Shown: positions 36,993 to 47,578 of the stretch, one piece after another
Numbering within the stretch: position 1 is the stretch's first letter
Layout of the letters: the number at the start of each line of letters is the position of its first letter
Source: Sphingobacteriales bacterium
GTDB taxonomy: Bacteria > Bacteroidota > Bacteroidia > Chitinophagales > CAIOSU01
Reading direction: 5' to 3'
DNA length: 64,000 bases
NCBI GenBank assembly: GCA_027486795.1
Contig: JAIXOI010000028.1
Span: 62,001-126,000, forward strand
Program-made: the position numbers and the translations under genes
Notes under the pieces: generated by a model
The model's input: the letters and a program-made list of their open reading frames with translations, nothing else
The model's database searches: none
What the model was told of the DNA's origin: nothing

Positions 36993-38588
36993 CTAGTTCT
37001 TCAGTATTTTAATGCTGTGGGCGAAGTTAGCGTTATTCAGGTTAACCAAATACATGCCGGCAGGTAAATTATCTCCTACTATTACTTCACCAAACGGCGT
37101 TTCTACGTCCCATTGATTTAACAAGTGCCCAGCCATGTCATATATAGCTATGTTCGATTGCGATAATCCGCTTTCGCCCGTAAAAAATGAAATCGAGGTT
37201 TGGGTATTGAACACCGAAGGTTTAGCAATTAAATAAGGCTCTGGGGTGGTTGCATCGGTTATGCCAGTTAGGTTTGCGCATTCAAGACCAGCATTTAGTA
37301 CAGTTGTTTGGCCAGAAGTTAAACTGATGTTGGTAAATATTTGAGTGCTGCACCCTGCTCGCGTAAATCTTACATCATACACGCCCGGTTGCCCCGTTCC
37401 GGTATAATAGTCGCCGTTGTAGTTGCTAACGCTGAAATTATCGGAGCCCAAAACGTCGACCTTAACGGTATTGAGGTCGGTGTTATTGGTGGTGTTGGTT
37501 ACCTTGCCCTCAAGGTAACAGGCTCTCTGGTAGTTAGGTGTTAGAACGAATAAGCCCTCTTCAATGTCGCTGGCTATAATGGTGCCAGATGGGAAATAAG
37601 TAAAAACGCCCCAACAGCCATTAAATCCATCGCTCGCAATAAAAGGCGAAGTATCATATTGCCCAATTTCAATTACATTATTTTTTTTGGTCGCGTCCAC
37701 TATCACTACACCTACCTTATAATAGGATGCAACTACAAAATCGCCAACAAAATATGCATTGTGCGGAATAACCCCCGACCCTGGATATGCCTGATAACGG
37801 TCGGTTTCTGAAATGTTATTCAAATCGCTTACATCATAAAAAGACAAATAACCACCCGATACTTCATCGCTATTTACCAAATAGTTGCCATCATCGGTAA
37901 GCCAGCTGTTGTGGGTAAACCTACTTGGTGTTTCTTGGTTCGCAAGCACCGTAAGGCTGCCTTTTACACTTACATCTACTACCGCAAAATTGCCAGCATA
38001 AATTTGGGCTGCCCACAATGTATCGCCTCTTGCATAGCCATCGTGCACATAAGCTCCTTCATATCGGCCTGCATAAGTGGGGTTCCAAGGGTCGTTGCGC
38101 AAATCAACAATATATGCTCCTCTTTTATCGGTTGGAATGGAGCGGATAGAATCGTTGAAGCCAAACAAATAGGCAAAACCTACCTCATCAATAAAAATAG
38201 TGTGCGCGGTTGCTAGTTCGGCATTAAAATTCACTTCCTTGGTTACTATTGAATCGGGCAAATAGGCCAAATCAATAATCAGCAGCCCATTGCTTGTTTC
38301 GTTGGTAATATAAGCATAGTGACTCCAAGTTCTTAAACTGCGCCATGTAGATTGTGGGCCAACAACGCTGTGCAGCTTTATTGGATTGTCGGGGTCGGTT
38401 ACATCTACTATCTCGGTGCTGTTTCTTAACCCAACTAACGCATATTCATTGCCGAGGGTGTCCACATATCCCCAAATATCATTTGCCTCGTCATTGAATT
38501 GCACCAAGGCATTCAGCGATAGATTGGTTTGTGCAAAGCTAGATGCAACAATGGTAGCGACAAGCACAAAGCTTAAAATATGTTTCAT
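36993..38588 (-). CDS. Choice-of-anchor B family protein with T9SS type A sorting domain
   Basis: LVQFNDEANDIWGYVDTLGNEYALVGLRNSTEIVDVTDPDNPIKLHSVVG; C-terminal FFTGESGLSQSNIAIYDMAGHLLNQW...LPAGMYLVNL. Confidence 0.88.
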   Translation of the reverse strand: MKHILSFVLVATIVASSFAQTNLSLNALVQFNDEANDIWGYVDTLGNEYALVGLRNSTEIVDVTDPDNPIKLHSVVGPQSTWRSLRTWSHYAYITNETSNGLLIIDLAYLPDSIVTKEVNFNAELATAHTIFIDEVGFAYLFGFNDSIRSIPTDKRGAYIVDLRNDPWNPTYAGRYEGAYVHDGYARGDTLWAAQIYAGNFAVVDVSVKGSLTVLANQETPSRFTHNSWLTDDGNYLVNSDEVSGGYLSFYDVSDLNNISETDRYQAYPGSGVIPHNAYFVGDFVVASYYKVGVVIVDATKKNNVIEIGQYDTSPFIASDGFNGCWGVFTYFPSGTIIASDIEEGLFVLTPNYQRACYLEGKVTNTTNNTDLNTVKVDVLGSDNFSVSNYNGDYYTGTGQPGVYDVRFTRAGCSTQIFTNISLTSGQTTVLNAGLECANLTGITDATTPEPYLIAKPSVFNTQTSISFFTGESGLSQSNIAIYDMAGHLLNQWDVETPFGEVIVGDNLPAGMYLVNLNNANFAHSIKILKN

Positions 38589-38601
38589 AAATAACGGTTA
38601 A

Positions 38602-41600
38602 TCAATCGTTTGTTTTGATGATGCGCAATATGGCTTTCTCTTGGCCCTGTAATACTTCAACAATAAAAATACCCTTAGGCAATGATTTGCCAATGGATAG
38701 GTTAAAAGGAGCGGTGCCATTATAGCTTTCGAGCAACTGCCCCGTTACATGAAAGATACGAATATTGGTGTTGGGGTTGCTTACCACTGGAACCTCAAGC
38801 GTAAATACCCCTGAAAAAGGGTTCGGGTATTGTTTAATTTGCAATAGTAGGGCATTGCCCACGCTGCTGCCCAAATCAATAATAAAGGAGGTGTTGCTGC
38901 TGCATCCGTTGGCATCGGTAACGGTTACAAAATGCTGCCCAAGCGCAAAACCAGTGGCGGTTTGGGTGGTTTCGCCGTTGCTCCATTGGTAGGTGTAGGG
39001 CGCAGTACCATTGCTCGCATTTACGCTTGCAGTGCCATCAGTGGCAGTGGCAGTTGTAATTGGGGTAGTGGTAACTTGTACGCTTACCTGTGCAGGGTTT
39101 ACAATGTCCACCAGTATTTCGGCGGTGCAGCCATTGTTATCAGTCACGGTTGCGGTATAGCTTCCGGCGCTCAAGTCGTTTGCTGTAAGTGTGTTGGCGC
39201 CGTTACTCCATAAAGCAGTAAAAGGAGCGAAGTTGCCTGTAACCGCTATAGTTGCGCTACCATCGGCACCATTGGCACAAGTAGGCGAAACGGCAGTATA
39301 AGTGGCAGCAGGGGCTTCGAGCACGGTTATGTAATCGGTAAAAATCAAGGTGTCGGCACCAATGCCATTGCTTACCACTAGGGTAGCATTATATACGCCT
39401 GGGTTGAGGTAAGTAACCTGCGGGTTCTGCAAAGTAGCGCTTGACGGAATAGCACCAGGGAAACTCCAAGACCAAGTTGCTGGATCGTCGGTAGATAAAT
39501 CAGTGAACGTTACAATATTGCCAGGGCAAACAGATTGGGCATTGCTTGTAAAATTTGCCGATGGGCCCAACAGTGGTACTATTGAATCGAATGCTTGAAA
39601 AAAGTCGAGGCCACCTTCTACAATGTGTCCTGGGGTTAGGTCGGCCGTTTCCACTATTATTTTCATAGTGGCCGAGGGCGTTAGGTAATCTTGAATCCTA
39701 AATAGTTTGCCTATCCAGCCGTTTGATGTGGCGCTTAGGTTTTCAAGCTGCACGGTATCGGTACCGTTGGTTATGCTCACGGTATAGTAATCGTTTGGCG
39801 CACTTGAGCCACCCTCGTTTACAAACCAATGGTGGTAGCTTAAATATGCATCGGTAAAAGATGCAACATTGAAAACTGGCGAAACCAAGCGTGTAATACC
39901 TCCGTCAACATCGTCCGTTCCCGCACCTGGGTCAGGGTCGTTACCGGTTACGCAGGCAAAGCTGCCAAAATCGTTGTTGGCATCTAAGCTAGGGTTTGAT
40001 GGTGTGCCATTAATGCTTGTGCCATTAGGTATGGCTCTGGTCCATGTGCCACTGGTTGCGGTGCCATTGGTAGTCCAACCAAAACTGAATAAGAAATCAT
40101 CGTACCAACCTTGTTTCAATCTAAAATCGAAGGTATTGCCCGTAATCAATACGGTTTTGCCAGAGGTAACATGGCCCCACTTGCCAGCGTAGGCATTGTA
40201 ATATCCTGTGGCAAAATTATTGATAGAGAAGTTGCCTTGGGCATTGGCCGTTGCAGTATAAATAGTGCCGTTCGCATTTTCGAAACGCACCAAAGCATTG
40301 GGGATTGGCGTATTAGTAACACTATCAACCACAGTACCAGTAAAAGTTGGTATGGTGGTTTGCGGTACTAATTTGGCATTTAAAGTAGTGGTAATGCCGT
40401 TGCGCAACAATACATTGTTTACCACCTTAGAAATATAACCGGCCTTGGTAAAAGTTATGGTATACAAGCCACTATCGGCAACACCGCTGTTATACCTACC
40501 ACTGCCCGAAGAGGTGCGCAACGTATTGGTTTGCTGTATGGTTACGGTGGCTGCGCTTATTGCCGCATTGGTAACGCTATCGGTAACTAGGCCAGTTAAG
40601 TAGCAACCTTTTACATAGGTGGCGCCCAAAACAAAAAGGCCATTCTCTATATCGGATGCTAGTATATTGCCCGAAGGTAAATACGGATAAACGCCCCAAG
40701 CGCCATTAAAACCATCGCCAGAAAGTGGAGAAGTATCATAGTTACCCACCTCAATCATATTGCCTGGTTGGGTGGCATCAAATATAACCACCCCGTCGCG
40801 GTAATAGGATATGATACCAAAGTCGCCTTTTAGAAACACGTTATGCGGTATTACGTTTTGCCCTGGGCTCGATTGAAAAACTCCTAGCAGCTGTATGTTG
40901 GCCAAGTTGCTTACATCATATGCATCAATATTGGCACCAGATATTTCGTCGGTAGTAAAAAGATAGTTTCCATCATCGCTCACCCATAGGTTGTGCGTGG
41001 TTGCGCCAGTAGTTGCTTGGGTAGCCATTACTATTGGGTTGCTTTTGTCGGATACGTCTATCACCGAAAAGATACCATCATTTACTTCAGCCGTCCAAAG
41101 GGTATCGTTTCTCGCAAAGGCATCATGCACGTATCGGGTGGAGTAGTTGCCTACCACAGGTGGGTTCCAAGGATCAACATTTAGATCAAGCATTAAGGCA
41201 CCTCGGTTGTTGCCATTACCGCCTAATACATAGGCTATTCCGTTTTCATCTATAAAAATATCGTGCGCCGTGACTAAACCATTAGGCGAGCGATTTACGG
41301 AATTTACGGTACCTGGCAACCCTGAAAGGTCGATAATCAGTAAACCGTTGCCTCCTTCGTTGGTAACGTAGGCATAGTTACCGTATGTCATCATGTCGCG
41401 CCAAATAGTAGTTACACCAGGTATGCGGTGCAACTCCACAGGGTTGGTAGGGTTGGTAACATCAACAATGGACACTGCATTTTCAATGCCTACAATAGCG
41501 TATTCGCGACCATTGCTATCCACATAGCCCCAAACGTCGCTCAGGTCTGTGGAATAATCCAAGTTGCCTAAAAAAGTCATATTTCGTTGGGCAATGGCCG

Positions 41601-41691
41601 AAAAACTGCTGAATACTAAAATGAGGAGGGCAAAATGAACTTTCAATGTGCGAAATTTAGATGGTAGCAAAATTAAGTAAGTTTGAAGCAT
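38602..41691 (-). CDS. Choice-of-anchor B protein with carboxypeptidase-regulatory-like repeats, PKD/SprB-like repeats and T9SS type A sorting domain
   Basis: DVWGYVDSNGREYAIVGIENAVSIVDVTNPTNP; PKD TFTDLSTDDPATWSWSFPGAIPSS; C-terminal QYPNPFSGVFTLEVPVVSNPNTNIRIFHVTGQLLESY. Confidence 0.88.
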   Translation of the reverse strand: MLQTYLILLPSKFRTLKVHFALLILVFSSFSAIAQRNMTFLGNLDYSTDLSDVWGYVDSNGREYAIVGIENAVSIVDVTNPTNPVELHRIPGVTTIWRDMMTYGNYAYVTNEGGNGLLIIDLSGLPGTVNSVNRSPNGLVTAHDIFIDENGIAYVLGGNGNNRGALMLDLNVDPWNPPVVGNYSTRYVHDAFARNDTLWTAEVNDGIFSVIDVSDKSNPIVMATQATTGATTHNLWVSDDGNYLFTTDEISGANIDAYDVSNLANIQLLGVFQSSPGQNVIPHNVFLKGDFGIISYYRDGVVIFDATQPGNMIEVGNYDTSPLSGDGFNGAWGVYPYLPSGNILASDIENGLFVLGATYVKGCYLTGLVTDSVTNAAISAATVTIQQTNTLRTSSGSGRYNSGVADSGLYTITFTKAGYISKVVNNVLLRNGITTTLNAKLVPQTTIPTFTGTVVDSVTNTPIPNALVRFENANGTIYTATANAQGNFSINNFATGYYNAYAGKWGHVTSGKTVLITGNTFDFRLKQGWYDDFLFSFGWTTNGTATSGTWTRAIPNGTSINGTPSNPSLDANNDFGSFACVTGNDPDPGAGTDDVDGGITRLVSPVFNVASFTDAYLSYHHWFVNEGGSSAPNDYYTVSITNGTDTVQLENLSATSNGWIGKLFRIQDYLTPSATMKIIVETADLTPGHIVEGGLDFFQAFDSIVPLLGPSANFTSNAQSVCPGNIVTFTDLSTDDPATWSWSFPGAIPSSATLQNPQVTYLNPGVYNATLVVSNGIGADTLIFTDYITVLEAPAATYTAVSPTCANGADGSATIAVTGNFAPFTALWSNGANTLTANDLSAGSYTATVTDNNGCTAEILVDIVNPAQVSVQVTTTPITTATATDGTASVNASNGTAPYTYQWSNGETTQTATGFALGQHFVTVTDANGCSSNTSFIIDLGSSVGNALLLQIKQYPNPFSGVFTLEVPVVSNPNTNIRIFHVTGQLLESYNGTAPFNLSIGKSLPKGIFIVEVLQGQEKAILRIIKTND

Positions 41692-41783
41692 ATGTTTACA
41701 CAACATTTTGATAGTGAGGTGTATTTTTGTGATAAGGCAAGCTAATAATTGACGCGATAGCAGGCAATGCTTTTTGATCCACC

Positions 41784-43643
41784 TCAATCAAGCACGAACT
41801 CTTCCTTCCAGTTGTCTTTTTCTTGCCAAGCAGGTTGGTTGGTTTTGGTAAACAGGTAATTATTTATCACTAAAAAATCCATGTCGGTGCGCATAAAACA
41901 ACGGTAAGCATCTTCGGCGGTGCAAACGATGGGCTCGCCTCTAACATTAAAGCTGGTGTTTACCAACACGCTACTGCCCGTTAAAGTTTTAAAGGCCTTT
42001 AATAAATCGTAAAAGGCAGGATTGGTTTCGTGATGCACGGTTTGTATGCGCGCCGAAAAATCGATGTGTGTAATGCTTGGTAAGTCGGAGCGCAGGTGGT
42101 ATAATTTATCGCGAAGCGGCAATTGGCCGTAGTTTTCAGGCAGCGGCAGCCACCTGCTTTCTTTTACCGGGTGCACCAGCAACATATACGGCGATATACC
42201 TTCATAGTCGAAATAATCGGACACATCTTCGGCAAGCACTGCTGGCGCAAAGGGCCTGAACGATTCGCGATATTTAATTTTAAGGTTCAGTTTCTTTTGC
42301 ATTTCAGCGCTGCGCGGGTCGCCCAATATGCTGCGGGCACCTAATGCCCTTGGCCCAAACTCCATTCTACCTTGTACCCAACCTACCACATTTCCATCAG
42401 CTAGCAGTTGAGCTACTTTTTGATTTAAGGCTTCACTTTCCAATATCTCGCCAACTGCTTTGTAGGTTGGCAACAAATGGGCAATGTCGGCTTCGGGTAT
42501 ATTTGGCCCAAGATAAGAGCCCTGCATGCCATCAAGGCCAGGAGCTATGGTTCGTTCTTGCCCTTTGTATATATGGTAGGCTGCTAATGCAGCGCCCAGC
42601 GCACCGCCAGCATCGCCAGCGGCAGGTTGTATATAAACGTTGTCAAAAATACCTGCGCTTTGCATTTTGCCATTGGCTACGCAATTGAGGGCCACACCAC
42701 CCGCATAGCAAAGGTTGTTGCTGCCCGTTAACTGCTTAGCAGTGTGCGCAATACGCAATACTAGCTCTTCGGTTACTTGCTGTATGGCTAGGCCAAGGTT
42801 GCAGTGGTGTAGTTGCAACTCATCGCTAGGTTCTCTGCGCGGAAATCCGAATAAACGAGCCCATTTTTTATCGGGTACCATCCTAAGGCCAGTAGCATAC
42901 GTAAAATAATCCTGGTGCATGTGTATAGAACCATCATCAGCAGCAGTAATAAGGTGCTGGTAAATGAGTACTTTAAACTGCGCCACCTGTGGGTCGTCGG
43001 GGTTGCCATAGGGTGCCAGCCCCATTAGTTTGTATTCGCCAGAGTTGACCCTAAAACCCAAAAAATAGGTAAATGCGGAATACAACAACCCCACCGAATG
43101 TGGAAAGCGAAGTTCTTTGAGCACTTCAATATCTTTCCCCTTGCCGTGGCAAATGGAAAGCGTTGCCCACTCGCCAACGCCATCAATGGTTAGTATTGCC
43201 GCTTCATCAAAAGGGGAGGGGTAGTAGGCACTTGCAGCGTGGGATAGGTGGTGCTCGGGAAACAAAAGACGTTTGCCTATATCTTTTATCGGTTCTATTA
43301 CCTGCAGGGCATCTATCAGTTCTTGCTTCAAGAATAGCTTTTCCTTCAACCATATGGGCATGGAATTGACAAACGACATTAAGCCTTTGGGTGCCGAGCC
43401 GTAATAGGTCTCCAGCAAGCGCTCAAATTTCAGGAACGGCTTGTCGTAAAATACCACATGGTCAATTGCTGAAAGGGTAAGTCCGCTTTCGTGCAAACAA
43501 TATTTTACAGCATTTGCAGGGAAACCGGCATCATGTTTCTTCCGCGTAAAACGTTCTTCTTGTGCGGCGGCAACTATACGCCCATCAACAACTAGCGCTG
43601 CTGCCGAATCGTGATAATATGCCGAAATGCCTAGTATGTTCAT
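41784..43643 (-). CDS. Carbamoyltransferase (NodU/CmcH family)
   Basis: MNILGISAYYHDSAAALVVDGRIVAAAQEERFTRKKHDAGFP; GGVALNCVANGK; GRMEFGPRALGARSILGDPR; NTSFNVRGEPIVC. Confidence 0.95.
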   Translation of the reverse strand: MNILGISAYYHDSAAALVVDGRIVAAAQEERFTRKKHDAGFPANAVKYCLHESGLTLSAIDHVVFYDKPFLKFERLLETYYGSAPKGLMSFVNSMPIWLKEKLFLKQELIDALQVIEPIKDIGKRLLFPEHHLSHAASAYYPSPFDEAAILTIDGVGEWATLSICHGKGKDIEVLKELRFPHSVGLLYSAFTYFLGFRVNSGEYKLMGLAPYGNPDDPQVAQFKVLIYQHLITAADDGSIHMHQDYFTYATGLRMVPDKKWARLFGFPRREPSDELQLHHCNLGLAIQQVTEELVLRIAHTAKQLTGSNNLCYAGGVALNCVANGKMQSAGIFDNVYIQPAAGDAGGALGAALAAYHIYKGQERTIAPGLDGMQGSYLGPNIPEADIAHLLPTYKAVGEILESEALNQKVAQLLADGNVVGWVQGRMEFGPRALGARSILGDPRSAEMQKKLNLKIKYRESFRPFAPAVLAEDVSDYFDYEGISPYMLLVHPVKESRWLPLPENYGQLPLRDKLYHLRSDLPSITHIDFSARIQTVHHETNPAFYDLLKAFKTLTGSSVLVNTSFNVRGEPIVCTAEDAYRCFMRTDMDFLVINNYLFTKTNQPAWQEKDNWKEEFVLD

Positions 43644-43848
43644 CCAGAGGTTGAAAATAGGCAAAGCAAACGAAATTTTACAGCCTAACCGCGCGCTTTG
43701 GTTGCAATGCCGATTTTGGTAATTATCACTGAAGCTTGATTTGCGTTTCAAAAAGAATACTTTCAATCATCCTAGAATTAACATAAATTACCTGAAATGA
43801 TGAGTTATTTTCGTTTATTTTGTAGTTACAATAATAATTGAAATAGTT

Positions 43849-44904
43849 ATGCCGCGAGTATTGTTATCCGTTTGCCTCTTGTTTGCCACAATGCTTGTCA
43901 CCGCGCAATCGCTCGAGAAAAGAACGGCTATTGTTGTTCCGTTTGCCGAAACTCCCGTGCCTGCTGCTCCCGATTACAGCGATGTAAACAATTGGTCTTC
44001 ATTGCCCCAAAAAGAGGATATGTCGGATTTGATACCCAAGCGCAGCGGTTTAGTTGATGGGCAAGCCAATGCTGAGGTGGATGTGTTTTACATTCACCCC
44101 ACCACATTGCTATCTGGGCCGAAATGGAACGGAGACCTTACCGATGCCGAACTTAACGCAAACACCGATAGATTGCCCGTGAAATATCAAAGTACCGTGT
44201 TCAACGGGTCGTGCAAAATATACGCCCCAAGATATAGACAAGCACATGTGCGGTCGTTTTTTAACGTTGATAACGGAGGTAGGGAAGCACTGATGCTAGC
44301 TTATAGCGATGTAAAAAAGGCATTTGAATATTACATGGCCAACTATAATAATGGCCGACCATTTATCATTGCATCGCATAGCCAAGGCACGTTGCACGCC
44401 ACGTTTTTAATTGGCGAATTGATTGAGGGCACCCCGTTGCAAGAGAAACTAGTAGCGGCTTACATTATTGGTTTCCCGGTGCGCGATACTACTTTTAAAG
44501 TGCTGAAACCCTGCACTAGCCCTAGCGAAACGGGTTGTTTTATTTCGTACGGCACTTATGCCGAGAATTACTACCCTGAGTACTACAATACCTTTTTAAA
44601 AGACGCCATAATGGTAAACCCCGTAAGCTGGACCGTGGATACCACTGCGGCTAGCTATTCAATTCAAAAAGGGTACGTTGGCCGTCGGTTTGCCAAGCCT
44701 AGAGCTAAAACCTTTGGTGCAAGGATAAAAGACGACATGCTTTGGGTAACCAAGCCGCATATGTTTATGGGTAGGTTGCTCAATATCAAAGATTTCCATA
44801 TTGCCGATTACAATCTATTTTGGATGGACATCAGGGAGAACGTGGCTTTGCGCTGCAAAACCTTCCTAGGCACTTCCAGCCAAACCAATACCGCTAAGCC
44901 TTAA
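43849..44904 (+). CDS. DUF3089 domain-containing secreted alpha/beta hydrolase-like protein
   Basis: VDVFYIHPTTLLSG; YAPRYRQA; PFIIASHSQGTLHA. Confidence 0.87.
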   Translation: MPRVLLSVCLLFATMLVTAQSLEKRTAIVVPFAETPVPAAPDYSDVNNWSSLPQKEDMSDLIPKRSGLVDGQANAEVDVFYIHPTTLLSGPKWNGDLTDAELNANTDRLPVKYQSTVFNGSCKIYAPRYRQAHVRSFFNVDNGGREALMLAYSDVKKAFEYYMANYNNGRPFIIASHSQGTLHATFLIGELIEGTPLQEKLVAAYIIGFPVRDTTFKVLKPCTSPSETGCFISYGTYAENYYPEYYNTFLKDAIMVNPVSWTVDTTAASYSIQKGYVGRRFAKPRAKTFGARIKDDMLWVTKPHMFMGRLLNIKDFHIADYNLFWMDIRENVALRCKTFLGTSSQTNTAKP

Positions 44905-44934
44905 GGGTTGCAAAAACTGCAATTGTTAAACCTT

Positions 44935-45585
44935 TCAATTCCCATCAATCGCGCCAAGCAATGTGGCAAGGTTAAGCTCATGTGCACCTTCAAACTCATG
45001 TAGCTGATATTTAATGCCCTGTTCCTCTATTTTGGCTTGGGTAGCTTCCTTTCTGCCTTCGGGCAGCAATGGGTCTGCATTGCCCAACACTAGGTGTAGC
45101 ATTTTGCCTTCCATTGCTTTCTTAAAAGCGACCCAATCAAGGTCATGCGGCAAATCGCCACTGCAAAGCCATAGGTGATTAAATGATGGTTGGCGCATAG
45201 CCACCCACCGGCAAACAGTAGTTGCCCCTTGCGAAAAGCCTAACACATGCTTGGTAGCGTCAGCCCCCAATGTTGCGGTTTCTTGGAAGAAAAGGCCGTC
45301 GAGGTATGCCACATAGTCCTGTATCTCGGCATCGCGGTCGTCTCTGGTCATCCAAGTAGCGGCCACCCTGCCATCAAAGCCACGGGTATAAAACCTGTTT
45401 AAGGCTTCAGGGGCAACTATGCGCCCACCCAATGCAACCAATGGCTCAAACTCGTTGATAAATTCGCCAGCCAATTGCGCAAAACCGTGGCAGGTAAACC
45501 ACAAGTGTTTGGTTTCGGGTGCCGAAGCCCCAATAATATAGTACCGAGCGGTGCGCTGGGTGGTATAGTGCCGTGGTGTTGCCAT
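44935..45585 (-). CDS. Alpha/beta hydrolase (esterase/phospholipase-like)
   Basis: LWFTCHGFAQ; nucleophile-elbow-like LGFSQGATT; LVLGNADPLLPE. Confidence 0.8.
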   Translation of the reverse strand: MATPRHYTTQRTARYYIIGASAPETKHLWFTCHGFAQLAGEFINEFEPLVALGGRIVAPEALNRFYTRGFDGRVAATWMTRDDRDAEIQDYVAYLDGLFFQETATLGADATKHVLGFSQGATTVCRWVAMRQPSFNHLWLCSGDLPHDLDWVAFKKAMEGKMLHLVLGNADPLLPEGRKEATQAKIEEQGIKYQLHEFEGAHELNLATLLGAIDGN

Positions 45586-45752
45586 TGGGTAAAATTGTGC
45601 AGATAATCTGAAAAGACAAATATCCAGCCCGTTTCGTTCAAACGTGCAGGTATAGGGTTGTTAATAACACTGAATTTATCAACAGTAGCAGTGAGAGGCA
45701 AAATGCAATGATGGCTTTCGTTAAATTTGTGCTCGGTTACAAATGCCTGTTT

Positions 45753-47321
45753 ATGTACGACTATATAATTGTTGGTGGCGGTTCTGCTGGTTGCGTAATG
45801 GCCAATAGGCTATCAGAAAACCCAAGTAATAGTGTGTTGCTGCTTGAGGCTGGCGGACCTGACAAGAACAAGTTTTTTAATATTCCGGCGGCATTTTACA
45901 AGCTGTTTCGCACGCAATTTGATTGGGGCTACTATTCTACAGCGCAAGACTCACTGCTAGGGCGTAGGGTATTTATGCCACGTGGTAAGGTATTAGGCGG
46001 CTCCAGTAGCATTAATGCCATGATTTATATCCGTGGCAATAAAGAAGACTATAACGAGTGGCAGGCATTGGGCAACCCAGGTTGGGGCTACAACGATGTG
46101 CTGCCTTATTTCAAAAAATCGGAAGATCAGCAAAGGGGCGAAAGCGAATACCACGGCAAGGGAGGTTTACTGAGCGTTTCAGACCCAAACTCGCCCAATT
46201 TTATGAGCAAACTATTTTTGCAATCTTCGCAAGAAATGGGCTTCCCTCAAAACCCCGATTTTAATGCAGCGCAGCAAGATGGTTTCGGCTTGTTTCAAAG
46301 AACGATAAAAAAGGGTAGGAGAAACAGTGCCTCCGATGCTTACATAAAACCGATAGCCAAAAAACGCACCAACCTTAAAATTGTGACCAATGCTATGGTT
46401 TTAAGCATTGATATGGATGGCAAGAAAGTAGTGGGCGTAACCTACGACCTTAATGGGCAGCAGGTTACCGCATTGGCAAACAAAGAGGTTATACTCTCCG
46501 CCGGGGCCATAAACAGCCCACAATTGTTGATGCTTTCGGGCATTGGCCCTGCGGCGCACTTGCGAGAGCTTGGCATAGCGGTAAAGCACGATTTGCCAGG
46601 TGTTGGACAAAACCTCCGAGATCATCCATTTGTGGTTATTGCGGCAAGGCTTGCAAAAGGCAAAACCTTAGATACTGCCGAAAACTGGCTAAACTATTTC
46701 AAGTACTTTGTACTGCGCAGGGGGCCACTTACCAGTTCAATAGCCGAGGCGTGCGGCTTTGTAAAAACCAGACCAGAATTGCCAACGCCCGATATGCAGG
46801 TGTTCTTTTGCCCTGCTTTTTTAATTGAACACGGGTTTGTGAAACCTGGTGGCGACGGGTTTACCATTGCTCCATGTTTGGTAAAGCCTAAAAGTGTTGG
46901 CGAGCTAAAACTTAAAAGTACCAACCACAAAGACCATCCGTTAATAAACCCTAACTACTTAGCTGCCGAAGAGGATATGCTAGCAATGATTGAGGGTTAT
47001 AAAGTGGCGGCAAAACTATTGCACTCCAAATCGTTTAAGCCATTTTTTAGTAATTATTACCGCCCACACGATAGGTTGCATAGCATAAGCGAAATAAAGG
47101 AACACATCAGGCTGAACATGGAGGCCATGTACCACCCAGTGGGTACTTGCAAAATGGGCAACGATAGCATGGCCGTGGTTGACCATACATTAAGGGTGCA
47201 TGGCCTGAAGGGGCTCAGAATTGTTGATGCCTCTATAATGCCAACTATTGTAGGTGGAAATACCAATGCCCCTACTATAATGATAGCAGAAAAGGCTGCT
47301 GATATGGTTTTGGCAGGCTAG
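45753..47321 (+). CDS. GMC family oxidoreductase (choline dehydrogenase-like)
   Basis: MYDYIIVGGGSAGCVMANRLSENPSNSVLLLEAGG; GKVLGGSSSINAMIYIRGN; GAINSPQLLMLSGIGP; YHPVGTCKMG. Confidence 0.93.
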   Translation: MYDYIIVGGGSAGCVMANRLSENPSNSVLLLEAGGPDKNKFFNIPAAFYKLFRTQFDWGYYSTAQDSLLGRRVFMPRGKVLGGSSSINAMIYIRGNKEDYNEWQALGNPGWGYNDVLPYFKKSEDQQRGESEYHGKGGLLSVSDPNSPNFMSKLFLQSSQEMGFPQNPDFNAAQQDGFGLFQRTIKKGRRNSASDAYIKPIAKKRTNLKIVTNAMVLSIDMDGKKVVGVTYDLNGQQVTALANKEVILSAGAINSPQLLMLSGIGPAAHLRELGIAVKHDLPGVGQNLRDHPFVVIAARLAKGKTLDTAENWLNYFKYFVLRRGPLTSSIAEACGFVKTRPELPTPDMQVFFCPAFLIEHGFVKPGGDGFTIAPCLVKPKSVGELKLKSTNHKDHPLINPNYLAAEEDMLAMIEGYKVAAKLLHSKSFKPFFSNYYRPHDRLHSISEIKEHIRLNMEAMYHPVGTCKMGNDSMAVVDHTLRVHGLKGLRIVDASIMPTIVGGNTNAPTIMIAEKAADMVLAG

Positions 47322-47578
47322 AAAGCCGTAGTTGGTTTTTCAAAGCCAAGTTTCAACGCTATTTATTGTTACCAAACAGTTTCAATTTAGGCACTTTTAC
47401 TTTGTGTAAGGTGTTGTACATGTGTTTATTATAGAGTGTTATCATAGGTGTTTAATTTTGTTATATGATAAAAAATACAAACAGTATGTAAAAACACGTA
47501 GATAAACGAAACTAACACGGTGTTTAAACGTAAAATATAGTAGGTGAATAAACCTATTAAAGTTACGTTTCAACAATA

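Noticed and set aside
38602-41787. Overlap between the choice-of-anchor B ORF and the carbamoyltransferase ORF ends
   Set aside because: Artefact of the longest-ORF start; using ATG at 41691 with the signal peptide removes the overlap
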